Positions 1 through 7,601 of a DNA stretch of 30,713 nucleotides are shown here, piece after piece. The DNA is taken from the NCBI GenBank assembly GCA_003167015.1, contig PMUF01000130.1, positions 1 through 30,713 on the forward strand, read 5' to 3'. The stretch's first letter is position 1; each line of letters begins with the position of its first letter. The position numbers and the translations under genes were made by a program. The notes beneath the pieces were generated by a model that was not told the origin of the DNA, searched no databases, and saw only the letters and a program-made list of their open reading frames with translations. This DNA is from Chitinophagaceae bacterium (GTDB taxonomy: Bacteria > Bacteroidota > Bacteroidia > Chitinophagales > Chitinophagaceae).

Positions 1-1384
1 CTGCTCCTGCCCGTTGCCGGATGCCATCCAGGATATTGACTTTTCCATTGCCCGGCCCGCTATAACCGCCGAGCCTGGCCTCCGTGGCATCGACGCCGAT
101 CACGGCAATAGAATGGACTTGTTGACCCAGGGGCAAAATGCTTTTTTCGTTTTTCAGCAGGACGATGGATTCCACGGCCGTCTGTCTGGCAAGGGCTTTG
201 TGAGGGGGTTGCGGGCTTGCGTCCGTTACATAAGGGTGTTCGAATAGGCCCAGCTCAAATTTTGCCGTCAGCACGCGGGATACGGCATCGTCGATCCTTT
301 TGGGGTCGATGCCTCCGTCCAGGAAGTGAGGAATAAAGGATGTATGCTGTTGCCAGGATGTCTGAAAGATCACGTCCAGGCCGGCACCGATGGCTTGTGC
401 GGCCGATACGGCATTGTCCGGTGAAGTGAGGTGCAGGGCATTGATGATATTAACGGCATCGGCGTCGGAGATGACGAAGCCTTTGAAATTCCAGTCCTCT
501 TTTAATTTCTTTGTCAGCAGCCAGTCATTGGCTGTAGCGGGTGTGCCGTCCAGTGAATTATAAGCGGTCATAACCGAGCGGGAGCCGCCTTTTTCGAAGC
601 AAGCGCGGAAAGGGGGGAAATATTCCTCCTCCAGCAGCCGGTCATCGAAGTGAATGGGGTAGCTGTCGCGTCCGCCGTCACCCACGTTGGCGATAAAATG
701 TTTGGGTGTGGTGACGATACCCGATTGCTCGAAGGGAGCAACAAAGGCCACGGCCATCGCCGACGTCAGCAGCGGGTCTTCGCCATAGGTCTCTTCCACG
801 CGCCCCCAGCGGGGATCGGAGGCGATATTGATAACGGGGGAGAGGATGTCCCTGATGCCGCGAATTCTTGCTTCCGCTGCGATGGCAGCCGCTACCTGGC
901 TGACGAGGGCTGTGTCCCAGGTGGCCGCCAGTGCAATAGCTTGCGGGAAAACGGTTGCGCCGCCGCGGACCAGCCCGTGCAGGGCTTCATCGAAGGGGAT
1001 CATGGGGATGCCCAGCCGCGACCGTTCTACAAAATATTTCTGGATGGCATTGATCTTTGCTGCCAGGGTTTTTGCATCGTCTGCCACTCCATAGTCCAGC
1101 ATCTGCGCGCCGGCATCGCCTTTTTTTGCAGCTGCACTCACCTGGAAGCCGAAGATGCCGTTCTTATATTTCTCTTCCTCGCCGGCCGGGATATCGCCCG
1201 GGATCATGAATAGCTGCCAGAACTTCTCTTCGGGGGTCATCCTGGACAGCAGGTCGGCGACCCTTTTGGGTATGGGCTGGGTCGAATCTTTATAGAGTGG
1301 GGCGGGTTGGGCAAAGGCCGCCGTGGGGGCCAGGATGGAGGCGAGAAAGGCTGCCGTTGCAATAAAAAAAGTGATTTTCTTCAT
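1..1384 (-). CDS. Glycoside hydrolase family 3 beta-glucosidase-like enzyme, N-terminal part (runs off the left edge)
   Basis: Read on the minus strand from the ATG at 1384, this opens with a typical Sec signal peptide (MKK, hydrophobic core, AFAQ cleavage site around residue 24), so the enzyme is exported to the periplasm or beyond. The GH3 N-terminal TIM barrel follows: the early 'RVADLLSRMTPEEK' segment, 'GIPMIPFDEALHG', 'DPRWGRVEETYGEDP', the 'TPKHF' Lys-His pair and 'VISDADAV'. Its Asp (about residue 307) is where GH3 enzymes carry the catalytic nucleophile, usually in an SDW context. The barrel ends near 'PHKALARQTAVESIVLLKN', where the second GH3 domain begins. The family hydrolyses beta-glucosides, beta-xylosides or related oligosaccharides; specificity cannot be read here. 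The acid/base residue lies in the missing C-terminal half. Confidence in the family is high, in the substrate low. Confidence 0.93.
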   Translation of the reverse strand, partial: MKKITFFIATAAFLASILAPTAAFAQPAPLYKDSTQPIPKRVADLLSRMTPEEKFWQLFMIPGDIPAGEEEKYKNGIFGFQVSAAAKKGDAGAQMLDYGVADDAKTLAAKINAIQKYFVERSRLGIPMIPFDEALHGLVRGGATVFPQAIALAATWDTALVSQVAAAIAAEARIRGIRDILSPVINIASDPRWGRVEETYGEDPLLTSAMAVAFVAPFEQSGIVTTPKHFIANVGDGGRDSYPIHFDDRLLEEEYFPPFRACFEKGGSRSVMTAYNSLDGTPATANDWLLTKKLKEDWNFKGFVISDADAVNIINALHLTSPDNAVSAAQAIGAGLDVIFQTSWQQHTSFIPHFLDGGIDPKRIDDAVSRVLTAKFELGLFEHPYVTDASPQPPHKALARQTAVESIVLLKNEKSILPLGQQVHSIAVIGVDATEARLGGYSGPGNGKVNILDGIRQRAGA

Positions 1385-1446
1385 TTGGGGTTTGATCTTT
1401 CGGGGTGACACAGGTGAATGTGCCGATAAAAAAAGAGCTAGTTTAA

Positions 1447-1472
1447 TAGTAAAGCCCTCAATATAGAGGGCT
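1447..1472 (-). terminator. Probable intrinsic terminator downstream of the small ORF
   Basis: A perfect 7-bp stem (AGCCCTC / GAGGGCT, 1453-1459 and 1466-1472) with a 6-base loop is followed on the minus strand by TTACTATT. It lies between the stop of the small minus-strand ORF at 1498 and the start of the GH3 gene, so it would separate the two transcripts. The tail is only moderately U-rich. Confidence 0.55.
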
Positions 1473-1497
1473 CTGTACTTATAAAATGAATAGTCTC

Positions 1498-1674
1498 TTA
1501 TTTTTTAGGTGTACCGTATTTGTCAAGTAATTTTTTCGCGTCTTCTGCCTTTTTAACAAAATAAGGATCATTGCTCAGATCCACCATTTGGCGATTACTG
1601 GTAGTCTTTTTCTTACTTTCACTTGTAAGTAATTTCTTCGTATTCTGATGATTATGTCTGGCAGTGGTTCCCAT
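1498..1674 (-). CDS. Small hypothetical protein, 58 aa, charged, DUF6934-neighbour type
   Basis: I chose the ATG at 1674 because AGAGG stands four bases upstream as a ribosome-binding site. The product is short and Lys-rich and ends with 'DLSNDPYFVKKAEDAKKLL' before 'DKYGTPKK'. I recall small proteins with a similar '(V)DLSxDPYxxKKxEDAKKxL' ending beside DUF6934 genes in Bacteroidota, which would fit the wrecked DUF6934 gene immediately upstream; that memory was not checked. It has no signal peptide or membrane segment. Its 5' part overlaps the degenerate 3' end of the pseudogene, so it may itself be a remnant. Function unknown. Confidence 0.45.
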   Translation of the reverse strand: MGTTARHNHQNTKKLLTSESKKKTTSNRQMVDLSNDPYFVKKAEDAKKLLDKYGTPKK

Positions 1675-2010
1675 AAATCCTCTTTTTCTTAACATTAAAG
1701 GTACTAACTTATTTCCGGCTAACCAACAGGGCCAGATACTCCCATTTGGTAAAGTCTTGTTCTGGCAGGTGTACTTCCTGCGGCCACAATTTTGCAATCC
1801 GGAAAATGGCTGGTGAATTCAAAGGTCGTTGACTGTTTTCTGGTCTTCGTTATAGTCTCCAAATCCCAAATTATAGTAATCATTGCCATCTCTGGTTCCA
1901 ATAAAAGTGTACAATATAGCTTTCCTTATCCTGCCTTTTGGACCATCACTATAAAAATGATATTGATGAAAGGGAACTCCGACTTCATACTCATATCGAT
2001 CAAGCAACAT
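1640..2010 (-). pseudogene. Decayed DUF6934-type gene with internal deletion and frameshifts
   Basis: Minus strand. The first reading frame (from the ATG at 2010) gives a good family start, with 'YHFYSDGPKGRIRKAI' and 'NLGFGDYNEDQKTVNDL', then a stop at 1819. Just across that stop, in another frame, the sequence resumes as 'EFTSHFPDCKIVAAGSTPARTRLYQMG', the second conserved block of the family. In intact members, as I remember them, roughly 25 residues ('..NNGDxxKVLATVxxTV..') separate the two blocks. Here they are missing, so an internal deletion out of frame is likely. Downstream, 'EIS' and a broken 'FNVK' can be traced among several stops. The family's function is unknown. The 3' limit is approximate. 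Confidence 0.65.
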
Positions 2011-2092
2011 CTCCCATTTTTTTGCTAAAATAGTAAGGATTGGTGAATAAAATATTTCAGTTTTTGAAGAGGATCTTGAAGTTTTGAATGGT

Positions 2093-2779
2093 TTAAACGG
2101 TGACGATCTTCTTTGTAATTAACTGCCTGATGGCGGCCAGATTTGAAAAGAGGACCAGGGGTACCAGGCAGGACGGTAGCAGCAGAAAGGGGAAATAGCC
2201 AACGGCTATATTGGGTTGCTCAAAGCCAAATTGATGGAATCTTTCGGGTAGCGATAAGGCGGCAATCCTTACTACGTTTAAAAGCAGGAGAATACAGACG
2301 ATATTCCAGGCGACTAATACCGGTTTGCCGAATTTCTTTTTTACAAAGCCGAAGTAATAGACCAGCGGAGCCGAGAGGCCCGAGAGTATATCAAAGTTGG
2401 CGCCTTCGAAAGTCATGGCTTTAGGGATGGCGTGATGGACAAATAAGAAGAATAAAACAATCTCCACCGGTATTCTGATGATGTGAAAAAGGGTCAGCGT
2501 ACCGATGTTCAGGCCGTCAATGAATGCCCTGCCTTTTGGCGTAACAAACAGGGCTAGCAGAAAGATCAATGGAGGAAATGCCAGCAGGGGAAATCTCCCG
2601 GTCATGGTATGGATATCGCTGTAAAACCCCGATAAGCCGACCGCAGATTGGAGGATTGTCCATAGTGTTATGATGACTAAAACCGGTCTGGAATAATGGG
2701 CTGCTTTCATGAATAGCCAGGCGGCCAGGAGAAAGTCGGCGCCAAAGATGATGTAAACGGATGGGGTTAGGTTGGTCAT
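2093..2779 (-). CDS. Multi-pass inner membrane protein, unknown function
   Basis: A 228-residue, strongly hydrophobic protein with about six predicted membrane helices (for example near residues 7-25, 31-50, 66-84, 96-120, 130-147, 155-177 and 190-212). It has no recognisable catalytic motif. The start codon overlaps the stop of the upstream TetR gene by four bases (ATGA), so the two are translationally coupled and surely co-transcribed. The context suggests a membrane protein whose expression is set by that TetR regulator, perhaps in a stress response. I do not recognise a named family. A possible short cytoplasmic tail ends in basic residues (ITKKIVTV). Confidence 0.85.
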   Translation of the reverse strand: MTNLTPSVYIIFGADFLLAAWLFMKAAHYSRPVLVIITLWTILQSAVGLSGFYSDIHTMTGRFPLLAFPPLIFLLALFVTPKGRAFIDGLNIGTLTLFHIIRIPVEIVLFFLFVHHAIPKAMTFEGANFDILSGLSAPLVYYFGFVKKKFGKPVLVAWNIVCILLLLNVVRIAALSLPERFHQFGFEQPNIAVGYFPFLLLPSCLVPLVLFSNLAAIRQLITKKIVTV

Positions 2780-3366
2780 GGGCGTAGGTGAGATGTAATC
2801 TCTTTTTTGAGCAAGTTGGTAATGATAGTCATCTGGCTATTGGTATTCAGCACGCGGCCTATGAGGGTGCCCCCTTCAATCAACGCGAACATTTTGATGG
2901 AAAATTCATTGCCATTGAATGTTTCTTTAAATTCTTCGTTTTTAATTCCCTGCTGAACGATGGCGGCTATTGTCTTTTGTGCCATTTCGATGACAGTTTT
3001 TACTTTTTCTCTTACGAGCTGGTTGGTATCGTCCGCTTCTGTTCCGAAGTTCAGTAATGGGCAGCCCCCTTCGACGGGAAACTGCGTCGGCAATTTAAAA
3101 GCGTCTAACCAGGCAAACAGTTTTCCTTTGGCGGTGCCGGCGGTGCCAATCGCCTGCTGTACTTTTTCGACCAGCTTATTCAGATTATAGTCGACAACTG
3201 CGGCAGATAGCTGGTCTTTGCTCTCGAAGTGTCCGTACAATCCACCTTTCGCCATTTTGGTGGCCTGCATGACATCACTATAGGCCGTGGCGGCTATCCC
3301 TTTGGTATTAAAGATGGGGGCGGATGTTTCGATGATGAATTGTCGGGTCCTTTCTGCTTTGGTCAT
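2776..3366 (-). CDS. TetR/AcrR family transcriptional regulator
   Basis: The N-terminal TetR helix-turn-helix is clear: 'MTKAERTRQFIIETSAPIFN' opens helix 1 and 'AYSDVMQATKMAKGGLYGHF' carries the recognition helix with the family's G-LYxHF signature. The rest is an all-helical ligand-binding domain with a 'PVEGGCPLLNFGTEADD' segment seen in a Bacteroidota/Proteobacteria subgroup. I place the start at the ATG at 3366, giving 196 residues. A TTG 24 bases upstream is in frame, but it lies inside the promoter -7 element and would be untranscribed. It is probably an autorepressor acting at the palindrome just upstream. It is coupled by an ATGA overlap to the membrane protein and faces the alpha/beta hydrolase gene, which it may also control. 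Confidence 0.92.
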   Translation of the reverse strand: MTKAERTRQFIIETSAPIFNTKGIAATAYSDVMQATKMAKGGLYGHFESKDQLSAAVVDYNLNKLVEKVQQAIGTAGTAKGKLFAWLDAFKLPTQFPVEGGCPLLNFGTEADDTNQLVREKVKTVIEMAQKTIAAIVQQGIKNEEFKETFNGNEFSIKMFALIEGGTLIGRVLNTNSQMTIITNLLKKEITSHLRP

Positions 3367-3387
3367 GGGGCAGATATTTTGATCAGG

Positions 3388-3419
3388 CAAAAATAGACCG
3401 ATCGGTCGAATTTAAGAAA
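3388..3419 (-). promoter_or_regulatory. Promoter of the tetR gene with operator in the spacer
   Basis: On the minus strand TTTC (3419-3416), a 20-base spacer, then TATTTTTG (3395-3388) match the Bacteroidota -33/-7 form TTTG...TAnnTTTG, with one mismatch in the -33 box. The spacer contains the perfect 12-bp palindrome GACCGATCGGTC (3396-3407), a form often bound by TetR-family proteins. A repressor sitting there would block both promoter boxes. Transcription would begin near 3382, which rules out the upstream TTG start. Confidence 0.7.
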
Positions 3420-3569
3420 TTTATTTTTGGAGTGGGGTTTACGATATATCATAAAGGCTAAATATAAAGATTTTATTTAAACAATTGTTAATCATGGAAA
3501 TGTATAAAGGGCACGGGGTTTGAATTTTTATGGGTACCAATTTATTTATAACCTAAAAAAATCAAAGAA

Positions 3570-4391
3570 ATGAGCACCATTAAAGTAAAAGACGGCACTG
3601 AGATCTATTACAAAGATTGGGGAACCGGGCAACCTATCGTTTTTCATCATGGCTGGCCGTTGTCAGGTGATGACTGGGATGCGCAAATGATGTTTTTCCT
3701 CAATCACGGATACCGCGTTATTGCGCATGATCGCAGAGGGCATGGGCGGTCTACGCAAACCGGCATCGGGCATGACATGGATACCTATGCAGCAGACGTG
3801 GCGGAACTGACGAAAGCGCTCGATCTGAAAAATGCGATACACATCGGGCATTCGACCGGGGGTGGGGAAGTGATCCGGTATGTTGCAAAGCATGGTAAGG
3901 GCCGGGTTGCGAAGGCAGTGCTGATCAGTGCGGTTACTCCGCTGATGGTGCAGGGTAAGAATAACCCGGACGGTGTGCCTATGTCCATCTTTGATGAAAT
4001 CCGTGAAGGCACCGGATTTCACCGCGCGCAATATTTCGAGGATTTTACCATTCCTTTTTATGGATATAATCGTCCGGGGGCAAAAATATCACAAGGTATC
4101 CGGGATAATTGGTGGCGCCAGGGGATGATGGGTGCAGCCAATGCGCATTATTTTGGGATCAAGGCTTTCTCGGAAACCGATTTTACCGAAGATCTTACCA
4201 GTGTGGATATCCCGGTACTGGTTCTGCATGGCGAAGATGACCAGATCGTTCCCTTCCCCATTTCCGGAGCAAAAGCCGTCAAGCTGTTGAAAAATGGGAA
4301 GCTGATTTCGTATCCCGGTTTTCCTCATGGGATGCCTGCGACGGAAGCGGCGACCATCAATAAGGATCTTTTGGCGTTTATCAAGGCGTAA
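3570..4391 (+). CDS. Alpha/beta hydrolase of the cofactor-free haloperoxidase / arylesterase type
   Basis: 273 residues, the usual length of the family, with no signal peptide and so cytoplasmic. The catalytic triad is visible: nucleophile Ser95 in 'GHSTGGGE', Asp224 in 'HGEDDQIVP' and His253 in 'FPHGMP'. The oxyanion-hole region is 'HHGWPLSGDDW' near residues 26-36. These proteins hydrolyse small esters and in vitro can make peracids that halogenate organics ('non-heme chloroperoxidase'); the physiological substrate is rarely known. The gene faces the TetR gene across about 200 bases. Enzymes of this group are often induced with TetR or ArsR regulators under electrophile or oxidative stress. 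A terminator follows directly. Confidence 0.93.
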   Translation: MSTIKVKDGTEIYYKDWGTGQPIVFHHGWPLSGDDWDAQMMFFLNHGYRVIAHDRRGHGRSTQTGIGHDMDTYAADVAELTKALDLKNAIHIGHSTGGGEVIRYVAKHGKGRVAKAVLISAVTPLMVQGKNNPDGVPMSIFDEIREGTGFHRAQYFEDFTIPFYGYNRPGAKISQGIRDNWWRQGMMGAANAHYFGIKAFSETDFTEDLTSVDIPVLVLHGEDDQIVPFPISGAKAVKLLKNGKLISYPGFPHGMPATEAATINKDLLAFIKA

Positions 4392-4423
4392 ATAAAAACG
4401 ATATTTCGTTATAAACACGGATG

Positions 4424-4457
4424 AAAAAAGCTGTCACTTTTTGGTGGCAGTTTTTTT
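4424..4457 (+). terminator. Intrinsic terminator after the alpha/beta hydrolase
   Basis: An A-tract, then CTGTCAC (4431-4437), a 6-base loop, GTGGCAG (4444-4450, one G-U pair) and TTTTTTT (4451-4457). The A/T tracts would also make it work on the other strand. It shows that the upstream ATG at 4421 of the following reading frame is not a translation start. Confidence 0.85.
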
Positions 4458-4471
4458 ATACTTTTACATGC

Positions 4472-4762
4472 ATGAATGTGAACATCGATGACAAAAGGGT
4501 GGAAAAGATCTCCAAGGCGCTGAGTGATCCTTACCGTATCAAGATTATGCAGGCCATTAAGGAGGAGAAGGATTGGTTGCAATGCCAGGCGATCACTCAG
4601 ATGTTTACGTTGGCCCAGTCAACTGTTTCCCATCATATCAATCAATTGGTCGATGCTGACCTGCTGCATGCCGAAAAAGACGGTCGTCATGCCCGCTATA
4701 AGATAAATAAAGAGGTCTTTGGCGCTTACATTTCCTACCTGAAGGGTTTTACCGGTAAATAA
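4472..4762 (+). CDS. ArsR-type winged-helix transcriptional regulator
   Basis: 96 residues from the ATG at 4472. The reading frame stays open to 4421, but that extra part is a terminator hairpin. The fold is standard ArsR: 'DDKRVEKISKALSDPYRIKIMQ' (helix 1-2), 'LAQSTVSHHINQLVDADLL' (recognition helix, S-x-HHIxxL) and the wing 'AEKDGRHARYKINKE'. No metal-binding Cys pair of the CxC kind lies in the DNA-binding helix; only one Cys is present ('WLQCQA'), so metal sensing is unlikely and a small-molecule or redox signal more likely. The gene precedes an SDR oxidoreductase. The repeats between the two are the probable operators, so it presumably represses the SDR gene. Confidence 0.9.
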   Translation: MNVNIDDKRVEKISKALSDPYRIKIMQAIKEEKDWLQCQAITQMFTLAQSTVSHHINQLVDADLLHAEKDGRHARYKINKEVFGAYISYLKGFTGK

Positions 4763-4781
4763 CTATCGGGTCAAAATTATT

Positions 4782-4868
4782 TATCGAAATATGTCGATAT
4801 ATCGAAATATCGATTATCTTCGTTGTCGAATCGGGCATTTTTTTTGTCCTTATATATCGAAATATCGA
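4782..4868 (+). promoter_or_regulatory. Three operator-like TATCGA repeats between arsR-type gene and SDR gene
   Basis: The 17-mer ATATATCGAAATATCGA occurs exactly twice, at 4797-4813 and 4852-4868. A related copy, TATCGAAATATGTCGATA at 4782-4799, is a 6-bp perfect inverted repeat with a 6-base spacer. TCGATATATCGA (4793-4804) is itself a palindrome. The two exact copies are 55 bases apart. Position and AT-rich dyad form suit an ArsR-family operator for the SDR gene. Confidence 0.65.
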
Positions 4869-4911
4869 AGTAAATAGATTTAATAATTGTAAAACATCAA
4901 CCTCAATCAAA

Positions 4912-5694
4912 ATGAGCAAGACAACAAAAAGCCAAAATGGCAAACGGGAATTATCAGACAGCGTCGTATTGATCACCGGTGCGTTGACGGGAATCGGCCG
5001 GGCGACGGCGCTGGCTTTCGCTGATGAAGGTTCTACGGTGGTACTGGCCGGACGCCGCGAACAGGCGGGCCGGGAATTGGAAGCCGAACTCCGGGCAAAG
5101 GGAGTAGAGGCTGCATTTATCAAGACTGATGTCCGGTTTGAGCAGGAGGTGGAAAGCCTGGTGGATCAGGCGGTCAAGCGGTTCGGCCGCATCGATGTGG
5201 CGGTGAATAACGCGGGCGTTGAGGGAACGCCGGGGCCGATAACGGATCAAACCGCGGAAAGTTATGCCGAGACTTTTGATACCAATGTGCTGGGCGTCGT
5301 ATTGAGTTTAAAGCATGAGGTGCGGGTGATGAAGGCGCAGGGCCATGGCAGTATCATTAATATTACTTCCACCTATGGCCATATCGGTGCGGCGGGCGCC
5401 TCTATTTATGTAGGCAGCAAACATGCAGTGGAAGGCATTACGAAATCCGTAGCGCTGGAATTGGCCACCACGGGCGTTCGGGTGAACGTTGTCGCTCCCG
5501 GTGCGACTGAGACGGGAATGCTGAAGCGTTTTACCGGTACTAAGGAAAATTATGACGGGTTGATATCCACCGTTCCGATTGGAAGAGTGGGGCAACCGGA
5601 AGAAATTGCCCAGGCCATTGTTTTCCTTGGCTCGGATAAATCACCCTACCTGATCGGCGCATCTCTTGGAGTGGATGGAGGGCTGTTGGCATGA
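4912..5694 (+). CDS. Short-chain dehydrogenase/reductase (SDR), classical type
   Basis: 260 residues, the normal size for classical SDRs. The NAD(P)-binding motif TGALTGIG is at residues 22-29, followed by the NNAG motif at 99-102. The catalytic set is Asn125, Ser153 ('NITSTYG'), Tyr166 and Lys170 ('YVGSK'). The Arg pair at 48-49 ('AGRR') after the second beta strand suggests preference for NADP(H). The C-terminal 'PYLIGASLGVDGGLLA' is typical of 3-oxoacyl-ACP-reductase or glucose-1-dehydrogenase-like members. The substrate cannot be told. It follows the ArsR-type regulator and its repeats, so it is probably the target of that repressor. A strong terminator follows. Confidence 0.94.
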   Translation: MSKTTKSQNGKRELSDSVVLITGALTGIGRATALAFADEGSTVVLAGRREQAGRELEAELRAKGVEAAFIKTDVRFEQEVESLVDQAVKRFGRIDVAVNNAGVEGTPGPITDQTAESYAETFDTNVLGVVLSLKHEVRVMKAQGHGSIINITSTYGHIGAAGASIYVGSKHAVEGITKSVALELATTGVRVNVVAPGATETGMLKRFTGTKENYDGLISTVPIGRVGQPEEIAQAIVFLGSDKSPYLIGASLGVDGGLLA

Positions 5695-5704
5695 GGGAAT
5701 TTTT

Positions 5705-5740
5705 AAAGGTGCGGAGCGGTTAGTCCGCACCTTTGTTATT
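5705..5740 (+). terminator. Intrinsic terminator, likely bidirectional, between SDR and AraC genes
   Basis: A perfect 11-bp stem, AAAGGTGCGGA (5705-5715) and TCCGCACCTTT (5724-5734), with an 8-base loop, is followed by GTTATTTT on the plus strand. It lies between two convergent genes (SDR ending at 5694, AraC-type regulator ending at 5779) and can end both transcripts. Confidence 0.85.
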
Positions 5741-5778
5741 TTGCCGGCTGCTTTTTGATTTGTTTTTAGTGGCATCCG

Positions 5779-6693
5779 TCAATTGAATGAAGCCCTGAAT
5801 TCCAGGGGCGAAAGACTGGTCTTCGCCTTAAACATTTTGCTAAATGATTGGGAGTGTTCAAACCCAAGCCCATAGGCTATCTCGCTGACAGACAGATCGG
5901 TTGTGGACAGTTGTTCTTTCGCTATTTCTATTATTTTGTTTTGAATATGCTGTAGCGTACTCAATCCGGTCAGTTCCTTGAGGAGACCGCTAAGGTAGCT
6001 TGCCGAGACATTCAGCTCTTTCGTGATATATTGTACCGTCGGAAGTCCCTTGCCTGACAAATTATCGTCATTGAAATAGCTTGTCAGAATATTTTCCAGC
6101 TTGTCAAGTATCTTATGGTTGGTTACTTTCCTGGTAATAAATTGTCGTTGATAGAATCGTTGGGAATAATTGAGCAAGGTTTCGATCTGGGAAACGATGA
6201 TATTCTGGCTGAACTTATCAATGTTCCGTTGGTATTCCAATCTGATATTTTCAACAACATTGCCGATGATAGTCTCTTCCTGTTCTGAAAGGAATAGCGC
6301 CTCGTTCACAGAATAGTCAAAGAACTCATATTGCCTTATGCTTTTGGCTAAAGAAGTATTCCAGAAAAAATCAGGATGAACCAGCAACATCCATCCTGTT
6401 TTGGTTCTTTGTTCCGGCTGTGGAGCTTCGATACCGTACACCTGTCCGGGTGCAATAAAAAACATCACCCCACTGTCAAAATCATATTGCTGCTGTCCAT
6501 ATCTTAGCTTGGACGTCAGGCACCTTTTAAGAGATATATTATAAAAATCGCATACCCAGTTAACATTATAGTCTTCCGACGAAACCTGCATGGAGGCATA
6601 ATCCGCCACACTGATTAACGGGTGCTGTGGTGACGGCAAACCTTTTGAGCGGTGAAATTCGACGATCGATTTTAGCCTGCGTACTTCCTTCAT
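5779..6693 (-). CDS. AraC-family transcriptional regulator
   Basis: 304 residues. The N-terminal part (about 20-170) is a cupin-like sensing domain ('FDSGVMFFIAPGQVYGIE'). The last hundred residues are the double helix-turn-helix of the family: 'TVQYITKELNVSASYLSGLL' for the first and 'SVSEIAYGLGFEHSQSFSKM' with 'FKAKTSLSPLEFR' for the second, the AraC signature. It reads in the same direction as the SDR gene upstream, 58 bases apart, so the two probably form one transcript. AraC genes of this type usually control an adjacent oxidoreductase and often respond to aldehydes or other small organics. No unusual features. Confidence 0.93.
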   Translation of the reverse strand: MKEVRRLKSIVEFHRSKGLPSPQHPLISVADYASMQVSSEDYNVNWVCDFYNISLKRCLTSKLRYGQQQYDFDSGVMFFIAPGQVYGIEAPQPEQRTKTGWMLLVHPDFFWNTSLAKSIRQYEFFDYSVNEALFLSEQEETIIGNVVENIRLEYQRNIDKFSQNIIVSQIETLLNYSQRFYQRQFITRKVTNHKILDKLENILTSYFNDDNLSGKGLPTVQYITKELNVSASYLSGLLKELTGLSTLQHIQNKIIEIAKEQLSTTDLSVSEIAYGLGFEHSQSFSKMFKAKTSLSPLEFRASFN

Positions 6694-6751
6694 TTGGCCT
6701 TGTTTTGGGACGATTAAATGTAGTCATTTTTGACGGGCGAATCTCCAATGG

Positions 6752-7474
6752 TTACCAGGGAACTTCGCCTTCTTCTCTGAAGAACTTCCCTGAAGGCCCA
6801 TCCGCACCGATTGTAGCCATTCTTACGATTGGCTGTGCGCCCTGGGCCGGCGTTTTAAATCCTGTAAACCCGTTCAAATCGGTAGCTGTAAAACCAGGGG
6901 TAACACTATTGATCCTGAATTTGGTGTTTCTGAGCTCATGAGCCAGGAGAATGGTAAAGGAATTCAAAGCCGTCTTCGTAGATGCGTACGCATCGAAATG
7001 ATCCCAATTCGGATTACGTCCCTGGCTGGTCTGCATGGCCAAAGATCCCAGCTCGCTGGAAACATTCACAATGACGGGCTGCTCTGCCTTTTCCAAGAGC
7101 GGAAGCATCGCTTGCGTCGTTTGGATGGCGCCAAAATAATTCGTGTTAAAAACGTCCTTTAAAAGGGATATATCGCAAATGGAGATGTTTTGTGGCTGAC
7201 TGCCTGAAATTCCCGCATTATTGATCAATATATCCAGCGCATCGATTTTTGATGCAAGGTTGGATACCGCTGCTTTAACCGAATCCGGATCGGAGACATC
7301 TATTTGCAACAGCCCGACATTTGAAATACCCGATTTTCTCAGATTACTGATGGCCTCCAATCCGTTAAGTTCATTCCGGCAGCCCAGATAAACAAAATAG
7401 CCTAATTCCGCCATTTGTTTCGCCACTTCAAAGCCGATGCCTTTATTTGCTCCGGTCACTACTACATTTTTCAT
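6752..7474 (-). CDS. SDR-family oxidoreductase, carbonyl-reductase-like
   Basis: 240 residues. The motif TGANKGIG at 7-14 binds NADP(H); 'NNAG' is at 85-88. Ser139/Ser140 ('VNVSSELG') and Tyr163-x3-Lys167 ('YASTK') form the catalytic set. The 'TGANKGIGFEVAKQMAELG' start and the extended Ser-to-Tyr loop are those of carbonyl reductase-like SDRs, which reduce reactive aldehydes, ketones and quinones. The C-terminus ends 'FFREEGEVPW', the usual end of this subgroup. It is the first gene of a likely two-gene unit with the AraC-type regulator and is divergent from the Crp/Fnr-type gene. Confidence 0.93.
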   Translation of the reverse strand: MKNVVVTGANKGIGFEVAKQMAELGYFVYLGCRNELNGLEAISNLRKSGISNVGLLQIDVSDPDSVKAAVSNLASKIDALDILINNAGISGSQPQNISICDISLLKDVFNTNYFGAIQTTQAMLPLLEKAEQPVIVNVSSELGSLAMQTSQGRNPNWDHFDAYASTKTALNSFTILLAHELRNTKFRINSVTPGFTATDLNGFTGFKTPAQGAQPIVRMATIGADGPSGKFFREEGEVPW

Positions 7475-7549
7475 TTGATTGAGTTTTAAGCGTTAAAGAT
7501 TCTGGCAAAGTTCGTACACGCTGACGAAGCAGATGTAGCCGGATCTACT

Positions 7550-7581
7550 TTTGTTGTAACCAAAATGCGGCATTATCTTTA
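7550..7581 (+). promoter_or_regulatory. Promoter of the Crp/Fnr-type gene
   Basis: TTTG (7550-7553), a 20-base spacer and TATCTTTA (7574-7581) fit the Bacteroidota -33/-7 form with one mismatch at the last position. The start of transcription would fall near 7588, 14 bases before the TTG start codon. Confidence 0.55.
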
Positions 7582-7601
7582 GGCATATCAATATATCCGC
7601 C

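Noticed and set aside
650..1213. Plus-strand 187-residue open frame opposite the GH3 gene
   Set aside because: Mirror sequence of the GH3 barrel, Gly/Asp/Cys-rich without family pattern; the GH3 frame on the minus strand is continuous and runs off the window edge.
3480..3489. Palindrome AACAATTGTT between tetR and the hydrolase
   Set aside because: Only 10 bp in a very AT-rich spacer and without a second copy; chance is a sufficient explanation.
4421..4471. Upstream start of the ArsR-type protein at 4421
   Set aside because: This stretch is a terminator hairpin with T-tract belonging to the hydrolase gene, so it cannot encode the N-terminus.
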